In this document: one piece after another, positions 18,205-26,901 of the stretch
Layout: each line of letters opens with the position of its first letter
How positions within the stretch are numbered: the stretch's first letter is position 1
Assembly: GCA_031423495.1 (NCBI GenBank)
Contig: JANPFP010000137.1
Coordinates: 1-64,000, forward strand
DNA: 64,000 nucleotides
Reading direction: 5' to 3'
Source: JACPYM01 sp031423495
Lineage (GTDB): Bacteria > Acidobacteriota > Blastocatellia > RBC074
Notes under the pieces: generated by a model
Seen by the model: only the letters and a program-made list of their open reading frames with translations
What the model was told of the DNA's origin: nothing
Database searches by the model: none
Program-made: the position numbers and the translations under genes

Positions 18205-18577
18205 GGAATGACACCTCTGGAATTTTTGCGGGGCGATGGGGGATAAAAAATTTGGGTTTAGCTTGAACTGACACAGATGGGTTGCGGGCGTCTGGCGTTG
18301 CTTGCCCAATTGCCAAAGCAACACACTAAGTGACTGAAACTTTGGATAGATTTCGTGGTTCGGCTTCCTTGAACTTGGAGCCGATTCAACCGACTTGATG
18401 AAATTCAGTCGCTCAATCAGCGAGTAAACTTTTCTCTGCAAAAAATGATTTTAGTCAGAACCTCTTTCAACAAAGCTCGTAAGGGACGCTGCAACGGGAA
18501 GCGTCAACGCCCAAGCAAGACAGGGCGTAGTGCGCTAACCAATAGATCGTAACCAATCACCATAGGAGCGGAGAGAT
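18205..18577. other. Intergenic region between divergent genes
   Basis: 373 bp between the SBBP gene (minus) and the small secreted protein gene (plus). It should hold both promoters. I see no convincing promoter pair, riboswitch or ORF; the minus frame extension to 18441 has no protein-like composition. Confidence 0.4.
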
Positions 18578-19039
18578 ATGAAAAACACTTACACGAACAC
18601 CTTCACCAAACTGATGCCCCAAATAATGTTAGCCGCAGCCATCACCGTCGCCACGCTTTCTTCCCACGCTTCAGCCCAAGACGTATTCCGTCGCAACGTC
18701 GAAATCAATTTCGCATTCACCGCAGGCAACACCAACTTGCCCGCCGGAAAATATACGATTGAGCCGCTGAATCGTGATTCAAGCAAACATCTGATGGTCA
18801 TTCGCAACAACCAGACGAACGAACAGGCAGTCGTCCCCGTCATCGCTACCAACAAGATGAGAGTCATGGATAGCGCGGCGCTGTCTTTCAATCGTTACGG
18901 CAATCAATCGTTCCTCGCGCAAATCAATATGGGCGACAATAAATTTGCCGTGCTGCGCACCAAAGCCGAACGCGACACCGAGAAAGCCTTCGTCGCACAG
19001 GCGAAAGCGGCAGACCACACCAGCGAAGTCCGCGACTAA
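18578..19039 (+). CDS. Small secreted protein, function unknown
   Basis: 153 residues, ATG 18578 behind AGCGGAGAG. Signal peptide in 1-33 ending SSHASAQ. The mature part is ~120 residues with PAGKYTIEPLNRDS and a regular beta-rich pattern (MVIRNNQTNEQAVVPVIAT), resembling small acidobacterial exported proteins that are annotated only as hypothetical. No catalytic motif is visible. It is a single-gene unit with a strong terminator immediately downstream, which suggests high, independent expression. Confidence 0.85.
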   Translation: MKNTYTNTFTKLMPQIMLAAAITVATLSSHASAQDVFRRNVEINFAFTAGNTNLPAGKYTIEPLNRDSSKHLMVIRNNQTNEQAVVPVIATNKMRVMDSAALSFNRYGNQSFLAQINMGDNKFAVLRTKAERDTEKAFVAQAKAADHTSEVRD

Positions 19040-19064
19040 ACCTAACGACCCAATCGGCATATGC

Positions 19065-19105
19065 AAAAAAGTCCAACCTGTTTTTCGAACAGGTTGGACT
19101 TTTTT
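19065..19105 (+). terminator. Strong intrinsic terminator
   Basis: An 18-bp perfect stem (19065-19082 with 19088-19105), TTTCG loop and T-rich run on both strands. It lies between the convergent ends of 18578-19039 and 19131-21440 and should stop transcription from both sides. Confidence 0.93.
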
Positions 19106-19130
19106 CTTTTCCGGCGGCAGCGCTGCCTTC

Positions 19131-21440
19131 TTACTTGATGTTCACTTTGACGGTATTCGTCGTCTTGCCATCCACGGTCATGACCACATCAATCTCGCCG
19201 CGCCCAACTAAACTGCGCGGAAGACTGGCGTTGATTTGATCGAGTCCGACAAATCCTTGAAGCCATCCGGCAAAGAGAACTTGCGAATCTATGTTGCCGC
19301 CCAACTTGACGGTGACGCCTTGCACGCCGCTGCGATAACGCAAGCCCGTGCCGTAAAGCACTAGAAAAACATTGTCAGTCGCCGGGCCGAGATCAATCGG
19401 CGTGGCGACAAAACGCTGTTGCCCCGAATCGAAGGTCGCAATTGATTCATAAACCAGTTCACCGTTGACACGAATGCGCAAAACTACGGCGGCGGCTATG
19501 CCTTGGCCGTTGGCGTTGGCGCTGAAAAGGCTGGGGGTGACGGTTTCGATTTTGGTGCGCCCGGTGGCGACGCGTCCATCAGCGGTTGTGATCGTGACAA
19601 CGGCATCGCCATTCACGGTGTTGGCCGGCACGAGGTAATTGATCTGTACGGGCGACACGAAAAACAGCGGCGCGAGTCTTTCAGTACCCACGCTGTCTTT
19701 CACCTTGACGGTCGCACCTAACAAGGTCGTAGGCAACGGGGTTGTCGCCGCAACCGCTACTCCAGCAGCCAGGTTCGCACCGAAAGCCGCTGCGATGGAT
19801 TCGGTCGCCAGCGCCGTGGCGTCATAGCTGCCCGCCGAAACGTGCGCCGAGTTCAATACCGGTTCGCCATAAATAAAATCGTCGAGAATGACTAGATCGG
19901 TTGCGTCGCTTTCGCTACCGCCCGCCGTAACCGTACTGTTGCTGAAATTGAAGACCTGATTCGTGCCGGTCGTCACAACGACTTTCGTTACGACCGGAGA
20001 ACTGAACAGCACGCCTAAGAATTGCGCTTGCCCGCTGGCTCCCACCGGCACGAAAAACTTGCCGAGGCTAACCGCGCCGTTGAAATACTCGATGCTTGAC
20101 GTATTGGGTTGTTCGACATCCAGGAAGATCGCGCCGAACCCGCGCGTAGAAGCAGGCACGGGCGTCGTCGCAGGCGCACTCGCCAACACGAATTGCACTT
20201 CGTATTTATTGCTGTTGAACGAAGCGAAGGTATTCGCCGTGCTGAACGCGGGAAACTGATTGGCCGCGTTGGCATTGGCGCCGACAAATCCGTCATTGGC
20301 AACGGCCAGCACTTGGTCAAAACGTGCGCCACGCGCCTGAAAGCGATTGACCGGAATGCCCGTGATCTTATTTGCCACGATCACCGTTGTGTTGTTGTTG
20401 AAATCGGCTCCGTCTAATCGCACGGCGTCCCAGTTGATTTCACGCCGCCCGCTGGCTTGTGCGGTGGGAGTCAGCGAATTGTCGGCTCCGCCAATCGCGG
20501 TGCGAAACTCAGCGAACGAAGTCGTCGCTTCGGTCGTGCTGCTGGCGGCAAAGGCGCTGGCGACGTTCGGCGCAGTCACCGCCAACGGCTCGCCGTAAAT
20601 GAAATCGTCCGTCGCCACTTGATCGGTGTATTGCAACGCATTCACGCTCACGTCGGCTTGCCCAGCGGTGACTTGCCCATTGTTGAAATTGAAAACCTGC
20701 GCCTGTCCCATCGTGATAATGACGCGCGTCACGATAGGCGCATTGAAAAGCACGCCTAAAAATTGCGCCTGCCCGCTGGGGCCGACCGGAACGAACCATT
20801 TGCCCAAACTGACTGCGCCGTTGAAATACTCGATGCTTGACGTGTTGGCCTGTTCGACATCGAGGAAGATCGCGCCGAATCCGCGCGTCGCCGCAGCCAC
20901 GGGCGTGGTCGCAGGTGCGCTCGCCAGCACAAACCGCGTTTCAATCTTGTTGCTGTTAAACGAAACAAAAGTATTAGCCGTGCTGAACGCGGGAAACTGA
21001 TTCGCTACGCCCGCATTGGCGCTGGCAAAACCGTCGTTGCTCACGGCAAAAATTTCTTTGAAAGCGACACCGCGCGCCTGAAAGCGATTGACCGGAATGC
21101 CCGTGATCTTATTCGCCACAATGGTCGTCGTATTGCCGTTGAAATCAGCGCCATCCAATCGCACTGCGTCCCAGTTGATTTCGCGCCGCCCACTGGCTTG
21201 CGCCGTAGGCGTCAGCGAATTGTCGGCTCCGCCAATGGCCGTACGGAAAGCGCCGAATGCCGTCGTCGTATCTGAGGTGTTGACGCCGGTAAAAACTTGC
21301 TGTCCCCAGGTCGGGATAGCCGTCAGCATCAATACGCTCAATACGAATGTCGTTTTGTAAGCCGTTTTTTGATTTATTTGTGCGACGCTGCCAGCCAGCC
21401 GCCACGCCATTTGCTTAAAGCTTTTTAGTTGGTCTCGCAT
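19131..21440 (-). CDS. Secreted protein with a tandemly duplicated domain and TIGR03437 end
   Basis: 769 residues; ATG 21440 follows GAGGAG. A signal-anchor-like stretch (about 28-46, TTFVLSVLMLTAIPTWGQ) is followed by two nearly identical ~245-residue domains, each with FRTAIGGADNSLTPTAQASG, REINWDAVRLDGADF, GFGAIFLDVEQ.NTSSIEYF and DDFIYGEP. The C-terminal ~215 residues are TIGR03437 (SYDATALATESIAAAFG, APLFFVSPVQINYLVP, LVLYGTGLRYRS, GLDQINASLPRSLVGRG). The duplicated unit resembles acidobacterial hypothetical or PEP-CTERM-type surface domains; I cannot name it. The DNA of the two copies is also similar, so the duplication is fairly recent. Confidence 0.88.
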   Translation of the reverse strand: MRDQLKSFKQMAWRLAGSVAQINQKTAYKTTFVLSVLMLTAIPTWGQQVFTGVNTSDTTTAFGAFRTAIGGADNSLTPTAQASGRREINWDAVRLDGADFNGNTTTIVANKITGIPVNRFQARGVAFKEIFAVSNDGFASANAGVANQFPAFSTANTFVSFNSNKIETRFVLASAPATTPVAAATRGFGAIFLDVEQANTSSIEYFNGAVSLGKWFVPVGPSGQAQFLGVLFNAPIVTRVIITMGQAQVFNFNNGQVTAGQADVSVNALQYTDQVATDDFIYGEPLAVTAPNVASAFAASSTTEATTSFAEFRTAIGGADNSLTPTAQASGRREINWDAVRLDGADFNNNTTVIVANKITGIPVNRFQARGARFDQVLAVANDGFVGANANAANQFPAFSTANTFASFNSNKYEVQFVLASAPATTPVPASTRGFGAIFLDVEQPNTSSIEYFNGAVSLGKFFVPVGASGQAQFLGVLFSSPVVTKVVVTTGTNQVFNFSNSTVTAGGSESDATDLVILDDFIYGEPVLNSAHVSAGSYDATALATESIAAAFGANLAAGVAVAATTPLPTTLLGATVKVKDSVGTERLAPLFFVSPVQINYLVPANTVNGDAVVTITTADGRVATGRTKIETVTPSLFSANANGQGIAAAVVLRIRVNGELVYESIATFDSGQQRFVATPIDLGPATDNVFLVLYGTGLRYRSGVQGVTVKLGGNIDSQVLFAGWLQGFVGLDQINASLPRSLVGRGEIDVVMTVDGKTTNTVKVNIK

Positions 21441-21792
21441 AAAAATTGCTCCTCGTGATGAAGGGATACTTGATTAACTCGCTACGCATACCAGCTCACC
21501 GTAGCTCGTTATCGTTCTGATTGTTTTGAGGAACTCACTATCGCTCCATGCGGTCGGTAAAGTCTTGAATGGCATTTGAATTTTTTTTGAAAGATTTTTG
21601 AATGGAGGCCAAAGCGGTGAGATTACCAGCCCAACAGTTTCTCGCGTTTTATTTTCTCAGGCCGCCTGCAAGCCCCTGCGCTCAAGCCGTTCTTCGGTCG
21701 CTGCGGATGATCGCTCACTGACCTAAGCCGCCTCTCACAAAGCAGCGGCATTCATACTTACAACCCGTTACCAACTCAGGAGGAATCTTGTT
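21441..21792. other. Intergenic region between divergent genes
   Basis: About 350 bp, AT-rich near 21570-21600, upstream of two divergent genes. No ORF, clear promoter or structured RNA was recognised. Confidence 0.4.
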
Positions 21793-21930
21793 ATGTCGAA
21801 GTGTATCTGCACTCTTGCGCTGGTCGTCGTGTGCCTGACCAGCCTCACCTTTTCGCTCTTCGCGCAAACCGATAACAGTTCGCTGCCCTTGCGGCGCGTC
21901 ACGCTTTACAAACACGGCGTAGGTTATTAG
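21793..21930 (+). pseudogene. Frameshifted 5' end of the DUF4139 gene (signal peptide)
   Basis: ATG 21793 with an AGGAGG RBS encodes a signal peptide (CTLALVVVCLTSLTFSLFAQ) and the conserved start LPLRRVTLYKHGVGY, then meets TAG at 21928-21930. The following family sequence (QVADNQTITFLFDAGQM) is in the frame of the downstream ORF. Adding 7 bases after 21928 would restore GYFERGQV, so a 7-bp loss or a sequence error is likely. Confidence 0.75.
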
Positions 21931-21980
21931 GCCAAGTCGCCGACAACCAGACGATCACGTTTCTGTTCGACGCCGGACAG

Positions 21981-24134
21981 ATGAACGACGTGCTGAAATC
22001 GCTGGTCGTGCTTGATCTCGGACGCGGCGCGACCGCTGGCAAAATCACCGGCGTGACTTATGACTCGACCAAGCCGCTCGATAAACGGCTCGAAGAATTC
22101 GGCCTCACGCTCGACAGCTCCAACAGTGCCGGACTCACCGCGCTCATCGGCCAACTCAAAGGCGCGAAGGTTGAATTACGCACCGTCGCCAATGCCGACA
22201 AGGCTACGACTGGAACCATCGTAGGGATTGAGAAACGTTTCAAGACGCAAGGCAACGAACGTAGCGAATCGCAGGAACTCGTACTCATCGGCGCGCAAGG
22301 CGAACTGTTCAGCGTCGCGTTCGATCAATTGCGTTCGATTCGTTTGCTCGACAACCGGCTGCGCAATGATCTCGAACAATATCTCGGCATCCTGCAATCC
22401 ACGCTGCAAAAGAATCTGCGGCGGCTAAACATCGCTACGCAGGGACAAGGCACGCGCGACCTGTTTGTGAGCTACGTCGTCGAAGCGCCCATCTGGAAAA
22501 CCACCTATCGCGTCGTGTTAGACAAAACTGCCAAGCCCTTCCTGCAAGGCTGGGCCGTCGTTGACAACGTACAGGAAGAAGACTGGACAAACGTTTCTCT
22601 CTCGCTGATTGCCGGAGCGCCCGTGTCATTCATTCAGGACTTGCAACAACCGCGTTACAAACAACGGCCTGTGGTTGGCTTGCCAGAAGATGTTTCAGTT
22701 GTGCCAACTGTGCCGGAAGCCTCGTTCGGCAAAGAACTCAAGCTCTCAGCGAACGGCGGTTCGTTGCGTGGCGTCGTGACTGATAGCAATGGCGCAATCA
22801 TCCCCAATGCCACTGTGAAGCTTCGTCAAATCGGAACCAATGCAGAAATCACAACGAGTTCCAATGCCAATGGTGAATATCGTTTCAGCGGCTTACCCGC
22901 TGGTATGTATGCGGCAACCGTTGCAGCCACGGGCTTCAAACATCTGGCAATAAATGGCCTCAACGTCGCGGCTGCACGAACCATCAAAAACGACTTCTCG
23001 CTCAATGTGGGCCAGGTATCAGAAACCGTAGAAATTCGCGCCGACGTTCCCGCGCTCAGAATGGAATCAAGCAGCATGGGTTATGTCAGCAAAGCCAGCG
23101 CGATGCGTAACGAAGAGTCCGGCATCAAGGTTGACGTAAGCACGCAAGACATCGGCGAACTGTTTGAATACCGCATTGCGACGCCGGTCACGATTCAGCG
23201 CAACAGTTCGGCGCTCATCCCCATTCTGCAAAGCGCCATCGAAGGCGAACAGGTTTCGCTTTACAACCAAGCCACGCAAGCGAGCCATCCGATGAGCGCG
23301 TTTTATTTGCACAATACGACCGGCCTCACGCTCGAAAGCGGGCCGCTGACAATGATCGAAAATGACACCTACGCGGGCGAAGCGCTCACCGGTCGCATCA
23401 AGCCGAACGAGAAACGCTTCATCACTTACGCCGTAGACCTCGGTTGCCGCGTTAGCGTCAAGGAGGAAGAAACCGACGGCAAACCTTTTCTGGCTGAAAT
23501 CCGCGACAGTGAATTCCGGCTGCATTATCGCCAAAGCAAAACGACGACCTATTCGTTCACCAACTTGAGCGATAAGGCCAAGACGGTTTATCTCGAACAT
23601 CCTTACGACAAAGACGAAGAATGGCGGCTCATCAAAACACTCAAGCCGCTCGAAACGACCGAGAGCTTTTACCGCTTCAAAGTCATGGTCGCCGCCAACA
23701 GCACTGCGCAATTCCCAGTCACCGAAGAACTGCCCGACGTGAACACGACGGCTATCTCGAATCTGACTTCCGAACAATTCACGCTGTGGATCAAGGAAGG
23801 CTACCTGACAGCGGAAACCAAACAGGCGCTCGAAGCGATCTTCGCGCTGAAGGCCAAAATCAATAACCTTGGGCGCGAGTTGAAAACGCTCAGAGCCAAC
23901 ATCGCAGCCATCACGCAAGACCAGTCGCGGCTGCGCGAAAACCTGCGCGCGCTCGGCAAGACCGAAGAAGAAAAACAACTGCTGCAACGTTACGTCGCGC
24001 GCCTCACGCAAGGCGAAGATCAACTCGACAAACTCAACGTTGAGGAAAAGCGTTTGGACGAGGAACATTCGGCTACGCAAAAACAGATCAACGAACGCAT
24101 GGAAAAACTAGCGATGGAATTGCGGCTGAAGTGA
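21981..24134 (+). CDS. DUF4139-type protein with inserted carboxypeptidase-regulatory-like domain (5' end frameshifted)
   Basis: 717 residues from the first in-frame ATG; the real start is at 21793 in another frame. DUF4139-like sequence (YVVEAPIWKTTYRVVLD, WAVVDNVQEEDWTNVSLSL) is interrupted at about 252-345 by a CarboxypepD_reg-like beta-sandwich (LRGVVTDSNGAIIPNATVKL, GEYRFSGLPAGMYAATV) and resumes with FEYRIATPVTIQRNSSALIP and an adhesion-like beta region. The last ~110 residues form a charged coiled coil. Such proteins are exported; function unknown. A regulatory-like domain within DUF4139 is unusual. Without the signal peptide the 717-residue product would stay in the cytoplasm, so the gene is probably non-functional as read. 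Confidence 0.8.
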   Translation: MNDVLKSLVVLDLGRGATAGKITGVTYDSTKPLDKRLEEFGLTLDSSNSAGLTALIGQLKGAKVELRTVANADKATTGTIVGIEKRFKTQGNERSESQELVLIGAQGELFSVAFDQLRSIRLLDNRLRNDLEQYLGILQSTLQKNLRRLNIATQGQGTRDLFVSYVVEAPIWKTTYRVVLDKTAKPFLQGWAVVDNVQEEDWTNVSLSLIAGAPVSFIQDLQQPRYKQRPVVGLPEDVSVVPTVPEASFGKELKLSANGGSLRGVVTDSNGAIIPNATVKLRQIGTNAEITTSSNANGEYRFSGLPAGMYAATVAATGFKHLAINGLNVAAARTIKNDFSLNVGQVSETVEIRADVPALRMESSSMGYVSKASAMRNEESGIKVDVSTQDIGELFEYRIATPVTIQRNSSALIPILQSAIEGEQVSLYNQATQASHPMSAFYLHNTTGLTLESGPLTMIENDTYAGEALTGRIKPNEKRFITYAVDLGCRVSVKEEETDGKPFLAEIRDSEFRLHYRQSKTTTYSFTNLSDKAKTVYLEHPYDKDEEWRLIKTLKPLETTESFYRFKVMVAANSTAQFPVTEELPDVNTTAISNLTSEQFTLWIKEGYLTAETKQALEAIFALKAKINNLGRELKTLRANIAAITQDQSRLRENLRALGKTEEEKQLLQRYVARLTQGEDQLDKLNVEEKRLDEEHSATQKQINERMEKLAMELRLK

Positions 24135-24147
24135 GTGGAAGTTCAAG

Positions 24148-24204
24148 CCCCCGCCTTCAAGCGAAATGCCTCGACTATCACGACATTCCGCCTGAAGGCA
24201 GGGG
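24148..24204. repeat. Palindromic repeat, family shared with 39189-39256
   Basis: Arms 24148-24168 and 24184-24204 carry CCGCCTTCA.GCGAAATG and the near-complement CATTCCGCCTGAAGGC. The same arms occur at 39189-39256, so this is a dispersed repeat. It lies 14 bp after the DUF4139 stop and may also terminate transcription. Confidence 0.8.
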
Positions 24205-24327
24205 TTACGAGCTTTTCACTTTATGCCAAAGAGTACTTGACCAATTATTGCAACCTGCCTATGATGCGCGCGTTTCAGACCGACGCTCCGCAACTAATTA
24301 CGCTCGCATCAAAAAGGACGCCGCTGT

Positions 24328-26901
24328 ATGCCGGAAGAAATCACGCCGCCGAATGAGGCTGCTTTGCCTGCCAGTCACTCACGCAACGAATCGTTTACGC
24401 CATCTGACAACACGTCTGGCCTCACACCGTTATTTCGTGCCAAGCCGCAACACGGACACAAACCCGCGAGTTGGCCTACGCTGCTGTTTGGGGTGCTGCT
24501 GCCGCTGTTTACCTTTGGCATCGAAGCCACGACACGCATGTGCGCCGAAGAGTTTTTCGATCCGATGCCTACATGGTGGCATCACGCGCTGGTGCTGGCC
24601 GTACCCGCCGGAAACTTTTGGGTATGGTGGTTGGTGCGCCGTGATGCCGAAAGCGCACGGCTGACGCAAGCCCATCGAATGGTGAACGGCTTCGTCATTG
24701 GCGTCGCGCTTTATTACACGTTGTTGTACGGGCCGCTGTTACCGCTCTCTGTCTTCGCCATTTTGATTATGGGGATGGGCATCTTGCCGCTGACGCCTAT
24801 CTTCGCGTTGATGGCTTCGCTATTTCTTACGCGCCATTTGCGTCGTTTGCGCGCAGCACGTCATCAATTGGAACTGCCCGTGCCGCAACGTAATCCGCTG
24901 GCTTACGCGATGTTGGGGTTTTCTTTTAGCTGCTTGTTAGCAGGCGAAGCGGCTGAGGCTTTGACGCGTTATCACTTGCGCAACGCTACGGCAGAAAACA
25001 GCACTGCCAGTTTGTCCTCTGTCCAGTGGCTGCGCCGTTACAGTAGCGCTAACACGGTATTGCGCGCTTGTTACGGTCATACAGGCGACCGAATGTCACT
25101 GATCGGTTTATTGTTCAATGTTGCCGCACCGATTGACAGCTTCAGCGCGCGACAAGTCTTTTATCGAATGACCGGCAAGAGCTTCGAGACGGTCGAAGCT
25201 CCGCGCCTTAACCGCCGCTGGCTGGACGAGCCGCTCAGAGGCTTTGACGATGGCACGGGCGAAACCATGAGTTGGATGCGTCCAGGCTTATCGCTGAAGA
25301 CTTCGCATATGGACGGGTCGCTCGACGCGCAAGCCGGTGTGAGTTATCTCGAATGGACGATGACTTTTAACAACACCAGTTTCGTACAACAAGAAGCGCG
25401 CGCTCACGTTGCACTTCCTCCCGGCGGCGTCGTCTCGCGCCTGACGCTCTGGGTCAATGGCGAAGAGCGCGAGGCCGCTTTTGCCGGACGCCGACAGGTG
25501 CAAGAGGCTTACGAAAACATTGTGCGCCAGCGCCGCGACCCGGTACTCGTCACCAGCGCCGGGCCTGATCGCATACAAGTGCAATGCTTCCCTGTGCCGC
25601 CCAACGGCGAGATGAAAATTCGTTTCGGCATCACGGCTCCGCTCTCACGCATAGAAGAAAAAACCGGCTGGTTGCGGTTGCCGCGCCTGCTCGAACGCAA
25701 CTTCGCCATCGCGCCTGAAACCAAACACAAAGTCTGGATCGAAGCCACGCACGCGCTCGCTAGCAACACTAGCGAACTGAAAGCCGAAAACCCCAAGCCG
25801 GATTTATTCGCATTGCGCGGTGAGTTGCCGCACCTTGTGCTGTCAAAACAATTCCCCAGCGTTCAGGCCGAACGCAATGCCGCCGATACTGATTCGTGGA
25901 CACCCGATCCGTTCGCGTCTAACAAGCAAGGCGTGATCGTGCAACGAGCAGCGTTGCGTCCGGTGAATGCGCCGTCGCGCGTGCTGCTGCTGATTGACGG
26001 CTCGCAAGGCATTGCGACTCACGCAGCGTTTTTGGCCGATACACTCAAACATATCCCCGACGAAATGCCTTTCAAAATCATGGTGGCAGGCGATGTGGTG
26101 ACTACGTTGCGCGACTGGCAACCGGCTACGCCCAATGCGCGACAAGCCGCCGCCAATGCGTTGCGCGCTTATGAATTCGCGGGCGGAACCGACAACCTCG
26201 CGGCGCTCGCGGCGGCCTGGGACGAAGCCAATCAAAAAGACGACGTCAACCTCGTGTGGATTCACGCACCGCAACCGGTCAGCTTCGGCACGACCTTCAG
26301 CTTGTTGCAACGCTTTCGTCCGCGCCCGCACATGCCGCAACTATACGACTTGCAAACCGACAACGGCCCCAACCTGATTGCCGAAGCAATGGACGGCCAA
26401 ACCGCCTTTCGCAGCCTCGTGCGTCTCGGCGCGTTTCACGAAGACCTCGCGCGCACGTTGCGCGAGTGGCGTGCGGTTACGCAGGAATGGCATTTCACTC
26501 GCGCCCGCGTGCCAGGCGCGACGACTGGCGCGGGCAAAGAAACGTCCAAACACCTCGCACGCCTGTGGGCTAAAGACGAAGTGCAACGGATGCTTGATGA
26601 GCCTGCGCCGGTAATGCAGCCAGTAGTGCAAGAAGACAATGGCAAAACGAAAACCCCTGCGGTTGAAACGCCTGAAACGCGCGCCATCAAACTCGCCGCC
26701 GCTTATCAAATCGTCACGCCCGTGACCGGAGCCGTCGTACTCGAAACCCAAGAGCAATACGAACGCGCCGGACTCACGCCCGTCGAACGCCAAACCGTCC
26801 CGACCATTCCCGAACCCGAAGTGTGGGCGCTGTTGATCGTAGCGTTGCTAACGGTGGCATTCGTCATTTGGCAAAGAGGCTCTTTGTGGAAGCTGCGTTA
26901 A
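24328..26901 (+). CDS. VIT-domain integral membrane protein with PEP-type C-terminal exosortase sorting signal
   Basis: 857 residues; ATG 24328 with AAGGA upstream. Hydrophobic segments at about 51-65, 87-103 and 120-170 (several helices), then a VIT domain (about 325-450; YLEWTMTFNNTSFVQQEARA, ALPPGGVVSRLTLWVNGEER, AYENIVRQRRDPVLV) and a vWA-like region (VLLLIDGSQGIATHAAFLA; the usual MIDAS DxSxS is altered to DGSQG). The C-terminus is PEPEVWALLIVALLTVAFVI followed by WQRGSLWKLR: a PEP motif (828-830), one hydrophobic helix and a basic tail, the layout of exosortase substrates. The gene overlaps the exosortase gene by 16 bp, so this is very likely its dedicated target. XrtN/VIT pairs in Bacteroidota are a known analogue; which class applies here is uncertain. 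Confidence 0.88.
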   Translation: MPEEITPPNEAALPASHSRNESFTPSDNTSGLTPLFRAKPQHGHKPASWPTLLFGVLLPLFTFGIEATTRMCAEEFFDPMPTWWHHALVLAVPAGNFWVWWLVRRDAESARLTQAHRMVNGFVIGVALYYTLLYGPLLPLSVFAILIMGMGILPLTPIFALMASLFLTRHLRRLRAARHQLELPVPQRNPLAYAMLGFSFSCLLAGEAAEALTRYHLRNATAENSTASLSSVQWLRRYSSANTVLRACYGHTGDRMSLIGLLFNVAAPIDSFSARQVFYRMTGKSFETVEAPRLNRRWLDEPLRGFDDGTGETMSWMRPGLSLKTSHMDGSLDAQAGVSYLEWTMTFNNTSFVQQEARAHVALPPGGVVSRLTLWVNGEEREAAFAGRRQVQEAYENIVRQRRDPVLVTSAGPDRIQVQCFPVPPNGEMKIRFGITAPLSRIEEKTGWLRLPRLLERNFAIAPETKHKVWIEATHALASNTSELKAENPKPDLFALRGELPHLVLSKQFPSVQAERNAADTDSWTPDPFASNKQGVIVQRAALRPVNAPSRVLLLIDGSQGIATHAAFLADTLKHIPDEMPFKIMVAGDVVTTLRDWQPATPNARQAAANALRAYEFAGGTDNLAALAAAWDEANQKDDVNLVWIHAPQPVSFGTTFSLLQRFRPRPHMPQLYDLQTDNGPNLIAEAMDGQTAFRSLVRLGAFHEDLARTLREWRAVTQEWHFTRARVPGATTGAGKETSKHLARLWAKDEVQRMLDEPAPVMQPVVQEDNGKTKTPAVETPETRAIKLAAAYQIVTPVTGAVVLETQEQYERAGLTPVERQTVPTIPEPEVWALLIVALLTVAFVIWQRGSLWKLR

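Noticed and set aside
23067..24080. 337-codon minus-strand ORF antisense to the DUF4139 gene
   Set aside because: Shadow of the coding strand; no family motif and no start signal.
24131..24664. Plus ORF between DUF4139 and the VIT gene
   Set aside because: Overlaps the VIT gene in another frame and is partly the palindrome at 24148-24204.
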